From the IMG/VR virus record IMGVR_UViG_3300023116_005307, positions 1 through 64,000 of that record: a stretch of DNA of 64,000 bases; one strand, written 5' to 3'. Position numbers and translations under genes: made by a program. How positions within the stretch are numbered: position 1 is the first letter of the stretch; each line of letters starts with the position of its first letter. Positions 53,886 through 61,184 of the stretch are shown here, one piece after another. This DNA comes from a virus. The notes beneath the pieces are model-generated. The model had not been told where the DNA came from and ran no database searches. It saw nothing but the letters and a program-made list of their open reading frames with translations.

Positions 53886-53914
53886 ATGCGTATCCTTTTT
53901 ATTATATACGCATA

Positions 53915-53922
53915 TATTTATC
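53915..53922 (-). promoter_or_regulatory. GATAAATA box with GCGTATAT element
   Basis: GATAAATA on the - strand followed by TATGCGTATATAAT and a ribosome binding site. Part of the same composite seen at 49838 (-) and 27622 (+). Confidence 0.35.
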
Positions 53923-53939
53923 TTCTAAATACAATCTAT

Positions 53940-54185
53940 CTAATTATCCCAAGTATTACCGCCATCCATAGTAACTTGTATTATTTCTTCGCTATTGTTG
54001 CTTTTTATAAGCAATTTTTCTAGATCGCCATTAAGCCTACTCATGACAATGCCTAGGGTAAACGCAAGATTTTTTGCCTGGGTAATGTCCATGCGTAATT
54101 CTTTTGACCTACTATTTTCTGCAGATTTTACTTGTTGAATAAATTGTTGAATAGGTATAGTGTTTAAAGGATCATTTGTTGACAC
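53940..54185 (-). CDS. Small conserved phage protein (81 aa)
   Basis: 81 residues, largely helical: LNTIPIQQFIQQVKSAENSRSKELRMDITQAKNLAFTLGIVMSRLNGDLEKLLIK. Ends with acidic GGNTWDN. No known domain. Overlaps the gene above by 14 bp. I recall small proteins of this kind in marine T4-like genomes, next to replication genes. Confidence 0.55.
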   Translation of the reverse strand: MSTNDPLNTIPIQQFIQQVKSAENSRSKELRMDITQAKNLAFTLGIVMSRLNGDLEKLLIKSNNSEEIIQVTMDGGNTWDN

Positions 54186-54639
54186 GGCTTAACTCCTGAC
54201 GCATCTCTAGTTCAGTTTTGAATGGACCTTTGTATTCATAGCGTTCAACTGTAATAAGTTTAGGACAGAAAGATTTAACCCAGCCTTTTTCAAAATGTAT
54301 TACATAATATCCGGCACAGTACATACTTTTTGATTTTTCACTTTTTGTAAAAAGAGGTAATTTATTTTTTACATCATACATACTGTTATATGGAACAACA
54401 CTTGTTGGATAAGAATGAACATAATTGTTTTTTGTTTCTGTTTTTTCTTCGGCATCTGACCAAACAATATCAACACCAAATTTCTTTTTCATCTGTCTAG
54501 TATTATCAAAGAAACAAGTTTCTGCTGCACTTGCAAAAATATATCTGTCGTCGTCTAACGACATAGTTCCAATTTTTTTACCGTCATTTTCTACAATCCA
54601 AAAACGATCTTTGAGTACAGGTTTTGCTTTTAGCGTCAT
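54172..54639 (-). CDS. Conserved phage hypothetical protein (155 aa)
   Basis: 155 residues. KDRFWIVENDGKKIGTMSLDDDRYIF, then FFDNTRQMKKKFGVDIVWSD, SYPTSVVPYNSMYDVKNKLPLFTKSEKSKSMYCAGYYVIHFEKGW and a charged C-terminus. No membrane segment, no obvious active site. Beta-rich. Lies directly downstream of rnh with a 4 bp overlap, so it is made with it. Function unknown. Confidence 0.55.
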   Translation of the reverse strand: MTLKAKPVLKDRFWIVENDGKKIGTMSLDDDRYIFASAAETCFFDNTRQMKKKFGVDIVWSDAEEKTETKNNYVHSYPTSVVPYNSMYDVKNKLPLFTKSEKSKSMYCAGYYVIHFEKGWVKSFCPKLITVERYEYKGPFKTELEMRQELSRVNK

Positions 54640-55619
54640 TTAGGATACCTCGCTTGTAATGGTTCTGCAAAGGATGCTGCTTGGTCTGCAATACGTTGCA
54701 TGTCCCATTTAGCACAGAATTTCATAAGACGCATACCAACTTGTGATATGCTCTTAGGTTCAACTTCTGCAATAGTGTTATTAATTATCTCTCGTATATC
54801 TGCAGGTTGCGCAGTCAAATCACAAAGTGTTACGTTACGATTGTAGTCATCTAGCACACGATGCTCTTCACCGTTGTGATCTACCCAACGTTGTAGCATC
54901 ATATTGTTCCAATTGTAGCCTTTTGTGTCTTTGTCTTCAAATGCTTCAATTAGTCCAACTTTGTTTTTTGTGCCTTTCTTGCGCACACCAGGGTAGGCAC
55001 TAAAAACATTGTCGCTGGTGTCACCACGCATACACTTCTCAAACAACATAAACGCAGGGTTAGGTGCTTCTTTAGGTAGCTTAGTTTTTTTATCTACAAC
55101 AGGCTTGCCTTTGTCATCAAAGTAGCCTTCGTGTGTAATTGTAGTATTACTTACCCCGTTATACTGACGTACATTAGGAGCAATAAGTTGTGCAAAGTCA
55201 CCGTCAGTTGAAATAATAACGTGATTGTCGTTAGGATGTGCTTGTACCCAACCTGCAATTAAATCATCTGCTTCAAGTTGCGGATGACGCATCATAGTAC
55301 AGTTAGTCTTTGTGCCAATAAAGTCTTTAAATTCATCAAAGATTTCCCAAAACACTTTATCTTCTTCTGCTTGTGCAGGAGTAAGTGCATCACGTGCTTC
55401 TTGTCTATTGCGCTTGTAAGGCTCATAATAGTCCTTGCGCCAACTACGTCCTTCTAAACAAAATACAACGTGACTGCCGTCAAAGTCTTGCCATGCTTTC
55501 TTAACACTATTAAGTGTAATATGTAGTGCCATACCTACTTTAGTATCAATATCGCCACGTACAACGTGACGAGCTCTAAAGAAAGTATTTGCTGTATCAA
55601 CTAGTACATAGGTTGCCAT
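54636..55619 (-). CDS. rnh: 5'-3' exonuclease / RNase H of the T4 rnh/FEN-1 type
   Basis: 327 residues. VLVDTANTFFRARH holds the first metal-binding Asp. FCLEGRSWRKDYYEPYK holds the basic arch. HPQLEADDLIAGW and IISTDGDFAQL supply further acidic ligands, and RGDTSDN the C-terminal metal/helix-hairpin-helix side. The order matches T4 RNase H and FEN-1 nucleases, which remove RNA primers and 5' flaps in phage DNA replication. Overlaps the glycosylase gene by 23 bp upstream. Confidence 0.85.
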   Translation of the reverse strand: MATYVLVDTANTFFRARHVVRGDIDTKVGMALHITLNSVKKAWQDFDGSHVVFCLEGRSWRKDYYEPYKRNRQEARDALTPAQAEEDKVFWEIFDEFKDFIGTKTNCTMMRHPQLEADDLIAGWVQAHPNDNHVIISTDGDFAQLIAPNVRQYNGVSNTTITHEGYFDDKGKPVVDKKTKLPKEAPNPAFMLFEKCMRGDTSDNVFSAYPGVRKKGTKNKVGLIEAFEDKDTKGYNWNNMMLQRWVDHNGEEHRVLDDYNRNVTLCDLTAQPADIREIINNTIAEVEPKSISQVGMRLMKFCAKWDMQRIADQAASFAEPLQARYPK

Positions 55620-56004
55620 TTAGTTCTTCTTCCACATATCGTTTCAATTCATGATCACCAATGTCATTGGGTATTTCGTTTTTATAAAACAGTCTATAAC
55701 TATCACTGCCGTACTTCCCAATTCCATATAACATTGTAGCATCATCTCCGTCCCATGTCAAGTAATCTTTACTCATACGTTTCAAACGGTTATATCTTAT
55801 GTTCAACATTCCTAATGGCTGTATAATTTTTTTGATTGTTTCTTCTGTGGTATTTAAAAAATGTACAGGAGTAGGTGCTACCATAAAAAGAACAGGAAGA
55901 ACTCTTTTTACTTGTTTTCTACTTGTCTGATTTAAGCAGATTACTCCTACCATATGTTGCCATATAGATTCTACTTGCTGCTGCACCATTAGATCGTCAC
56001 GCAT
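55597..56004 (-). CDS. HhH-GPD DNA glycosylase, MBD4-like
   Basis: 135 residues. WQHMVGVICLNQTSRKQVKRVLPVLF, IIQPLGMLNIRYNRLKRMSKDYL, then YGIGKYGSDSYRLF (helix-hairpin-helix, residues about 93-106) and DIGDHELKRYVEEEL with D117 as the likely catalytic Asp. This is the order of the glycosylase domain of MBD4, which removes T or U opposite G. The match (PEDHKLNKY in MBD4) is by recall. It is compact and lacks the Fe-S cluster of endonuclease III. Lies between rnh and a small conserved gene; a repair or base-removal role is likely. Confidence 0.65.
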   Translation of the reverse strand: MRDDLMVQQQVESIWQHMVGVICLNQTSRKQVKRVLPVLFMVAPTPVHFLNTTEETIKKIIQPLGMLNIRYNRLKRMSKDYLTWDGDDATMLYGIGKYGSDSYRLFYKNEIPNDIGDHELKRYVEEELNGNLCTS

Positions 56005-56387
56005 TATGATACCTCTGATTTTCCCTTGTCAATAGGAACAACATTAATATACCCAGCACCTCTGTCTGTATCCATACCTTCTTCAGCTAACATATTATAA
56101 ACAATATCACGGAACCAACGATCTACAATTTCTTCTTCTGGATCGTTATCTACACCATATCCTGCTTCAATCAATTGTTTAATAAAGTATTCATTCCAGT
56201 CTAACTCAAAGAATCCGTTGCGAACATTATCTTCGTTTACTTTAACGTCTAGTACATTAACCCAAGGCTCTTTGCGCCGTGTAGCATATTCCTTAGGATC
56301 TTTCTTTTTAAGAAGAGCCATTTCTTGCTCTTCTAGTTCTTTTTCTTTCTTTGTGATGCCTGTTATGTCTTTGATAAATTTTTTCAT
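56004..56387 (-). CDS. Conserved phage hypothetical protein (127 aa)
   Basis: 127 residues. KEKELEEQEMALLKKKDPKEYATRRKEPWV is a charged N-terminal helix. VKVNEDNVRNGFFELDWNEYFIKQLIEAGY and acidic NDPEEEIVDRWFRDIVYN follow. I recall proteins of this form in cyanophage-like genomes; no known function. ATG is preceded by AGGAGG, which lies inside the small reading frame upstream. Ends by one-base overlap with the glycosylase gene. Confidence 0.6.
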   Translation of the reverse strand: MKKFIKDITGITKKEKELEEQEMALLKKKDPKEYATRRKEPWVNVLDVKVNEDNVRNGFFELDWNEYFIKQLIEAGYGVDNDPEEEIVDRWFRDIVYNMLAEEGMDTDRGAGYINVVPIDKGKSEVS

Positions 56388-56470
56388 AACTGCCTCCTTA
56401 ATTTTTCGTATTGCTCTTCAGTATGTATGCCTTTGCTGTACTTTGCAACTTCTTTAAGTTCCCCAGGCAT
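56384..56470 (-). CDS. Possible 28-codon mini-gene after queE
   Basis: ATG at 56470 overlaps the queE 3' end, and TGA overlaps the next ATG. The predicted peptide is mostly helical and charged (PGELKEVAKYSKGIHTEEQY, then EKLRRQL). It has no strong ribosome binding site and may be chance: its last codons hold the AGGAGG needed by the next gene. A longer frame in the same phase, overlapping queE, is a shadow. Confidence 0.3.
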   Translation of the reverse strand: MPGELKEVAKYSKGIHTEEQYEKLRRQL

Positions 56471-57347
56471 TTCCGAATAAGCTGATGTGGAGTCTTGGAG
56501 TGAATCGCCATCCTCGTTCCATGCAGGCTTCCGCCACGTCTTTAACGTTGAGACTGTATTCTTCGCTGCGTCCGCCCAGCGGCATAAGATATACTGGACA
56601 TTGTACCCCGGCACTCTTGTAAGCGTCCACAGCTCTGCCAACTTCGTCAAAATCATCTTGAGTAGCGACAACAAACTTGAGATAAATGTCACTGCCGTTA
56701 ACAGTACTATACTGATGAGCGACAACAGGCAGGATAGCAGTATCCCAAGGTTCTCCGCTAACACTAAGTTTTGGGGAACAAGACCACGTGACTGTAAATC
56801 GTTCTTGAGTGTTAAGATACTCGTAGAAATCGCTGTGTAAAGGTTGTGTAGTGTTTGTTTCAAATGTAACATTTTTTAAGTCTCGCATGCGTGGATGTTC
56901 AAATAGATCAATGTAGAGTCTTTGCCACGCTAACAAAGGTTCTCCACCAGTCAAGATTAAATGAACGTCTTGACCATTATCCATAGTCCACTTACCTTCT
57001 GGAGTAAGTGAAAGAAGATGTTCAACCACTTCGTCTATTTCTGCAAGTTTGTTGAAGTGTTTAAACTCTGGATAGATACTAGCGTATGTATCACAACCTG
57101 TATGAATGATAGGCAAGTCGTTAAACTCTTTTGTAGTCTTGTGAACATCTTTTGCAATTAGTTCTGCAACTTCGTCGTTGTACTTTTTACCCTCTTTGTG
57201 CAGTGTCCAGCGATCTTTTGTTTCTCCTGTACCAAAGTTCATACAACGAAAGTTACAACCAAAAGTACGTAGGAATACACTGGGTACTCCTACGTACTTG
57301 CCTTCGCCTTGTACACTATAAAATGCTTCTGAGTATCTTAGTTTCAT
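56454..57347 (-). CDS. queE: 7-carboxy-7-deazaguanine synthase-like radical SAM enzyme
   Basis: 297 residues (QueE usually about 210-240). YSVQGEGKYVGVPSVFLRTFG is the QueE N-terminal hallmark. GCNFRC (C31, C35) is followed by Phe instead of the third Cys. A CDTYAS at 85-90 looks like the displaced CDT of the usual WCDT, giving C-x3-C-x49-C. LILTGGEPLL (134-137 GGEP) binds SAM. QueE makes 7-carboxy-7-deazaguanine from carboxytetrahydropterin, and folE lies just upstream, queD at 62431. GGAAGG ribosome binding site eight bases before ATG. Confidence 0.8.
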   Translation of the reverse strand: MKLRYSEAFYSVQGEGKYVGVPSVFLRTFGCNFRCMNFGTGETKDRWTLHKEGKKYNDEVAELIAKDVHKTTKEFNDLPIIHTGCDTYASIYPEFKHFNKLAEIDEVVEHLLSLTPEGKWTMDNGQDVHLILTGGEPLLAWQRLYIDLFEHPRMRDLKNVTFETNTTQPLHSDFYEYLNTQERFTVTWSCSPKLSVSGEPWDTAILPVVAHQYSTVNGSDIYLKFVVATQDDFDEVGRAVDAYKSAGVQCPVYLMPLGGRSEEYSLNVKDVAEACMERGWRFTPRLHISLFGNAWGT

Positions 57348-57454
57348 AGTGGCAGCCTTCCTGTATATAATTCAATTCCTAAACCGATCATGCCCATTAT
57401 AAACACTGCTATAATAAACACTTGTACCATACGCACTGCAATATAATCACCCAT
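57344..57454 (-). CDS. 36-aa membrane mini-protein between folE and queE
   Basis: The ATG overlaps the folE stop (TAATG) and the TGA overlaps the queE ATG (ATGA), so it is fully coupled. AGGAG lies 11 bases upstream, inside folE. The peptide starts MGDYIAVRMVQ. Residues about 9-28 are a single hydrophobic helix with Ile, Val, Phe and Met, followed by a short polar end (ELYTGRLPL). It resembles no known family and is too short for routine gene calling. Confidence 0.6.
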   Translation of the reverse strand: MGDYIAVRMVQVFIIAVFIMGMIGLGIELYTGRLPL

Positions 57455-58137
57455 TAGCAGCTAAACTCCTGTTGTAGTTTAATATTGTCAAAGAACTCTT
57501 TCTTTGTGCCAGGATCATCTTTAAACGCACCTTTAAGCACAGTTGTTTGTGTAAGACTGCTATGCGCCATAATGCCACGATTCTCACAACAACCATGTGT
57601 TGCTTGAATATACACACCTAAGTGTTCTGCACCAGTTGCTTTAGCAATCTCACGTGCAATATCATTGGCAAGTTCTTCTTGTAATGTGCCGCGTCTAGCA
57701 CACCATTGTGCAATGCGTGTGTATTTGCTAAGACCAATTAGTTTATCTGCTGCAATAATACCAATGTATGCTACACCGCCCACTGGCTGGTGATGATGCG
57801 AACACATACTCTTAAGTTCTGAACGAACAACTAGCATACCTTCGTAGCGTTCATCTGAGTCATTTGGAAATGCTGTTGCGCTAGGCATAGGATCGTAACG
57901 TCCTGCCATAATCTCATTAAAGTACATTTTAGCAAGACGTTGTGCTGTACCTTTTGAATTAGGATCTGTATGGCGATCAATTACTAGTGCATCTAGTACA
58001 CTTTCAAAAGCTGGAGTAGCTTCTTTTATTAATTGTTCTATATCGCCTTTCTGCAACACTTCTGAAATGTTGTCGCCGGCCCAATAACGAATGCCAGCTT
58101 CTTCTAGTTTTGTTTTAATTTGTAATGCTTTGCTCAA
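57454..58137 (-). CDS. folE: GTP cyclohydrolase I
   Basis: 227 residues. KSMCSHHHQPVGGVAYIGI and CENRGIMAHS are the zinc and catalytic segments (canonical CEHH here reads CSHH). HTDPNSKGTAQRLAKMYFNEIM is the N-terminal helix. IAREIAKATGAEHLGVYIQATHGC holds the zinc Cys. It turns GTP into dihydroneopterin triphosphate, the first step towards preQ0/queuosine (with queD and queE) or folate. TTG start with GGAGA seven bases upstream. A perfect sigma70 promoter lies before it. First gene of the operon that continues into queE. Confidence 0.85.
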   Translation of the reverse strand: MSKALQIKTKLEEAGIRYWAGDNISEVLQKGDIEQLIKEATPAFESVLDALVIDRHTDPNSKGTAQRLAKMYFNEIMAGRYDPMPSATAFPNDSDERYEGMLVVRSELKSMCSHHHQPVGGVAYIGIIAADKLIGLSKYTRIAQWCARRGTLQEELANDIAREIAKATGAEHLGVYIQATHGCCENRGIMAHSSLTQTTVLKGAFKDDPGTKKEFFDNIKLQQEFSC

Positions 58138-58180
58138 CTTATATTCTCCGAGTTAAAGACGAGGATGTCTTATTGTTTAT

Positions 58181-58209
58181 ATTATATACTTTATTTAGGT
58201 TTTTGTCAA
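58181..58209 (-). promoter_or_regulatory. Perfect sigma70 promoter for folE
   Basis: On the - strand TTGACA (58204-58209), a 17-base spacer, TATAAT (58181-58186); all 12 consensus bases. About 44 bp before the folE TTG. A CTAAATA box lies in the spacer. Confidence 0.8.
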
Positions 58210-58223
58210 GCATAATAAATTTT

Positions 58224-58637
58224 TTATGCCATTTGTCCTGCAAGATTTTCCCAATCAGTAGTTTCTTTATAGTTCCCTTTTTCAGGAATAACATTACGAA
58301 CGCCGCCAGTAGGATCTTTCATATCTCCGTCACGTCTAAAGATTAGATGAACATGCGGATACATACAGGTTTGTCCAGCACTTGTTCCTACATTAATACC
58401 AACATTATAGCCTGTAATGTTATTGTCTGCTTCTACATTTTCATTGCCCATAGACACAGCATATCTAAAACATTTTAACAACTCATCTACATTGTTTATT
58501 TTTGGAACTACTAATGTATGGCCTTGTGTCACAGGAAATTTATCTCTATACACAACAAAATCTTTTGTGTTTACAATAACGTCTGTCCACGGAGCGCGAT
58601 TTTCCTGCCTTGCTTTTTCTAGTGTATCATATTTCAT
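58224..58637 (-). CDS. HIT-family nucleotide hydrolase/transferase-like
   Basis: 137 residues. YPHVHLIF (H95, H97) is a partial HxHxHxx triad, with the first His of the pair in the PHVH form. FPVTQGHTLVVPK is the family's upstream strand, and YNVGINVGTSAGQT is the phosphate-binding turn. HIT proteins hydrolyse nucleoside phosphoramidates or transfer nucleotides. Lies between folE and the small + strand gene, with its own promoter at 58657-58685. Confidence 0.7.
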   Translation of the reverse strand: MKYDTLEKARQENRAPWTDVIVNTKDFVVYRDKFPVTQGHTLVVPKINNVDELLKCFRYAVSMGNENVEADNNITGYNVGINVGTSAGQTCMYPHVHLIFRRDGDMKDPTGGVRNVIPEKGNYKETTDWENLAGQMA

Positions 58638-58656
58638 AACGGGTACCTTTTTTATT

Positions 58657-58685
58657 ATAATAGCATATGTTTATAGTAATGTCAA
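58657..58685 (-). promoter_or_regulatory. Sigma70 promoter for HIT gene
   Basis: On the - strand TTGACA (58680-58685), a 17-base spacer, TATTAT (58657-58662), 11 of 12 consensus bases; about 20 bp before the HIT start. It overlaps a divergent + strand gene start. Confidence 0.7.
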
Positions 58686-59125
58686 ATAATAAATACAATA
58701 TGAAGGATTCTTTTACCTATACCTTCTATGATGTGGTAAAAGACACACAGAGACAGACAGGATATGATTTACCACAGCATGTAGAAGCTTATATTGTGAT
58801 GCTACTGAGTGATTTCGTAGATCGCGATGATATTCCACCTGATTCAACATTTGCTGAAATGTTCCTTACTATTAAAGATCAACGACAAGCCAAAGCACTT
58901 GGTGATACCTGTTTATTCGTTAGCGGTGTGTTTCCTAGATACAAATCAAAGTATGGCATTAATAAAAGGTATTATCAAGATATCGGATCTACATCATATG
59001 AAATAGCAAGCGACATGAATGCTGAACTTTTTCCTATACTTGCAAAACATTTTGTGTTTTTAAGTGGATTTATAGAAACAACTATACATTCGTCCAAAGA
59101 TGTGCAGAGTATCCTTTTCCGTTAG
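58679..59125 (+). CDS. Conserved-looking phage protein, only + strand gene of this region
   Basis: About 148 residues. FTYTFYDVVKDTQRQTGYDLPQHVEAYIVMLLSDFVDRDDIPPD, then TIKDQRQAKALGDTCLFVSGVFPRYKSKYGINKRYY. No known domain. The start is uncertain: ATG at 58679, 58700 or 58667, none with a clear ribosome binding site. An AATAAATA box (58688-58695) lies over the early codons and may belong to a later start. The frame length and amino-acid mix argue it is real. It runs against the surrounding - strand genes and overlaps the next gene's 3' end by 44 bp. Confidence 0.6.
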   Translation: MSNNKYNMKDSFTYTFYDVVKDTQRQTGYDLPQHVEAYIVMLLSDFVDRDDIPPDSTFAEMFLTIKDQRQAKALGDTCLFVSGVFPRYKSKYGINKRYYQDIGSTSYEIASDMNAELFPILAKHFVFLSGFIETTIHSSKDVQSILFR

Positions 59126-59807
59126 TGTCTCCGCCAGCATTTTCTACTTCAACACCGTCGTATTCAATTGATGTTAGAATGTCTTCACCATTAGGGTATT
59201 CAGTGTACACAACCTTTAGTTTTTTTGGATCAAAGTCACCGTAGGTTGTAATAGTACCATCGAAGAACGTACCTTTTTCGCTTGAGTAAAACTGTACAAC
59301 ATAGTTACCTTCGCCTTCAAGATTTTCGTCCGATTCAACAAGGTCAATTTCATAATCGTTGTCTTCCATTACTTTTTCACAGTACTCATCAAATGCTGTA
59401 CTTTCTACAACATTTGCTACATGAGCACTACTATATTCGTCGTCTGCGACTTCGTCAATAGTAACATAACAGCTACTCCAGCTTGCACCATACTGATGTA
59501 CAAACTCATTAGGTGCTTCATACCATGGATAAGCATAAACTTCGCCGTCTGTTTCTTCTTGCATAAACATTGCTTCAGGTGGTACAATCACTTCTAAGTC
59601 ATCTAAGTCACCGTCTTCCGCACTTACCATGTAGCCTACAAGATCAGTGTCGCCATTTTCTTCTACGACATCGTTCCAAAAGTCGTATGCTTCTTTGGTT
59701 AGATTGATGTATGCTGCTTCGCCACCATAGCCGTTTACTGTGATACGATAGTAACGCTCGCCTTTAAGTACATCAACTGTTTCTTTTTTTTCTTCTGTCG
59801 TTGCCAT
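59082..59807 (-). CDS. Conserved acidic phage protein (241 aa)
   Basis: 241 residues, very acidic (VVEENGDTD, SAEDGDLDDLEV, EDNDYEIDLVESDENLEGEG). YITVNGYGGEAAYINLTKEAYDFW at the start. No catalytic motif. I recall a protein of this type in marine T4-like phages. AGGAGG before ATG. Acidic, possibly DNA-mimicking or a regulatory factor; not testable here. The 3' end overlaps the + strand gene. Confidence 0.6.
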   Translation of the reverse strand: MATTEEKKETVDVLKGERYYRITVNGYGGEAAYINLTKEAYDFWNDVVEENGDTDLVGYMVSAEDGDLDDLEVIVPPEAMFMQEETDGEVYAYPWYEAPNEFVHQYGASWSSCYVTIDEVADDEYSSAHVANVVESTAFDEYCEKVMEDNDYEIDLVESDENLEGEGNYVVQFYSSEKGTFFDGTITTYGDFDPKKLKVVYTEYPNGEDILTSIEYDGVEVENAGGDTNGKGYSAHLWTNV

Positions 59808-59808
59808 G

Positions 59809-60372
59809 TTATCCTCCTACATTTTCCCAAGGATATACTAACCATACATCCTTTTCTGCTTTGTTAACTTCGTGTACACTGTAGTCTACTTTACCGTTAA
59901 ACTCGCTTGACAAGTTATCTGTGATAGTAGCAAAGCGAACATTGCTGTGCCATACAGTATTCCAACTTTCTGAATGCGGTAAACAACTACTTTGCCAATC
60001 TTCTTTGATCCAGTTAAATGTAGCACCTGTATCATTGATATCATCTACAACAAGAATATTTTTGCGCTTGTTTAAATCCCAACGACATTTATATGTTTCT
60101 TGGTCTTCTAAAGGCACATAACCAAATGCATCTTCCGCCATCCAACAGTTAGACTCGCTAGACTCATCGTCGTAGTTATCTCGTAGACTAACTTTTAGTG
60201 CTTCGCCACGTACACCTAACATATTGCTAAGAATAGTAGCAGGAACATTGCCGCCTCGTGTAATACCTACAATATAGTTAGGACGCCAGTTATCTTTGTA
60301 CATCTGTAGAGCAATGTTTACACAGGCACGTTCTACATCTTGCCAAGAATAATAATGTTTTTTAACGTTCAT
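59809..60372 (-). CDS. Phosphoribosyltransferase
   Basis: 187 residues. YIVGITRGGNVPATILSNML is the PRPP-phosphate side. NILVVDDINDTGATF is the hallmark PRPP loop (VVDDxxDTG). The sequence resembles hypoxanthine/guanine-type PRTases, but the purine-specific lid is not assigned. Cyanophage-like genomes carry a similar gene, and it could feed nucleotide salvage. It overlaps the cupin gene above by 11 bp. Function in nucleotide metabolism is inferred from family. Confidence 0.75.
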   Translation of the reverse strand: MNVKKHYYSWQDVERACVNIALQMYKDNWRPNYIVGITRGGNVPATILSNMLGVRGEALKVSLRDNYDDESSESNCWMAEDAFGYVPLEDQETYKCRWDLNKRKNILVVDDINDTGATFNWIKEDWQSSCLPHSESWNTVWHSNVRFATITDNLSSEFNGKVDYSVHEVNKAEKDVWLVYPWENVGG

Positions 60373-60805
60373 ATTTTTCTCTCATATACTGTTCGTGTTG
60401 AATCCATTCGCCTTTACGCAAGAATCCCCAGTCTCTTAACTTAGGACCTGGGATGAATAAAGTCCATACATCAACGCCAGGTTCAAGCTCAACGCGATGA
60501 AGGCTATAGCAGCTGGCCAACCGTAGCGTGCCTGCGCCACGCCAAAAGCGACCATTCGGTGTATGTTCCCAATAACCACCTTTAATGATAAAAGTGATAA
60601 AAGGCCAAGGGTGATCATGTAAATCATCTAAGTCTCCTTTGTGGAAGTTGTGTAAAAATATGTTAAATGGAAACCATTTACGTTCTTTTAAAAACAAATA
60701 GTATCTAGTAAGGTATGGTTCGTTATTATGTCTATCCATAATAACTCTTTTACGACCTAACTTCTCTAACCAGTTTAAAAATTTAGAACGGAATGTCTTC
60801 GTCAT
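60362..60805 (-). CDS. Cupin-like conserved phage protein
   Basis: 147 residues. FLHNFHKGDLDDLHDHPWPFITFIIKGGYWEHTP resembles a cupin/double-stranded beta-helix metal motif (H-x-H...E..H), and SCYSLHRVELEPG provides a further His. I recall homologues in marine phages. Enzyme or binding role unknown. Ends by overlap with the phosphoribosyltransferase start and begins by overlapping the gene above by 23 bp. Confidence 0.6.
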   Translation of the reverse strand: MTKTFRSKFLNWLEKLGRKRVIMDRHNNEPYLTRYYLFLKERKWFPFNIFLHNFHKGDLDDLHDHPWPFITFIIKGGYWEHTPNGRFWRGAGTLRLASCYSLHRVELEPGVDVWTLFIPGPKLRDWGFLRKGEWIQHEQYMREKYER

Positions 60806-61184
60806 CTTCGTAATTACCTTTATAATCTTGATTTACCATTTTGTATATTGTCTTAAAGTTTTCGTATGCTTTATCAAGCGCAGGATAGTGCTGGCACATT
60901 TTCTTAATACGATCTGGATCTGGCATATGATCTTCAAAAATTACTCTATCAAATGTAATATTTGTTAAGCTATCAATAAGCCCTTCATCTAACGAAATAG
61001 TGTCAGACAATGTAAAAGTGTCAGTACCGTCATTCATACTATAGCTACCTGTGTCTACTGTATAGGTAGGTGTTGTTAATGTAATATTAGAAATGTCTAT
61101 AGTATCTGCTAAATAATCCTCTATATCTATTACTAAATTATCGTCTGCACTGATTATTATATCATCATCTTTTGATTGCGTCAT
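60783..61184 (-). CDS. Conserved phage protein ending in SSB-like acidic tip
   Basis: 133 residues. The first 75 are Asp/Thr/Ile-rich and low in complexity. A helical block DHMPDPDRIKKMCQHYPALDKAYENFKTIYKMVN (about 85-120) follows. The C-terminus is NYEDDEDIPF. DDxDIPF closely resembles the DDDIPF C-terminal tip of bacterial SSB, which docks replication and repair proteins. No OB-fold is visible. I recall the central block from marine phages. Start overlaps the glycosyltransferase gene by 20 bp. Confidence 0.65.
   Translation of the reverse strand: MTQSKDDDIIISADDNLVIDIEDYLADTIDISNITLTTPTYTVDTGSYSMNDGTDTFTLSDTISLDEGLIDSLTNITFDRVIFEDHMPDPDRIKKMCQHYPALDKAYENFKTIYKMVNQDYKGNYEDDEDIPF

Noticed and set aside
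56384-56872. 162-codon - strand frame overlapping queE in another phase
   Set aside because: The hydrophobic first part reads the queE sequence out of phase. Only the last 28 codons after the ATG at 56470 are kept as a weak candidate.
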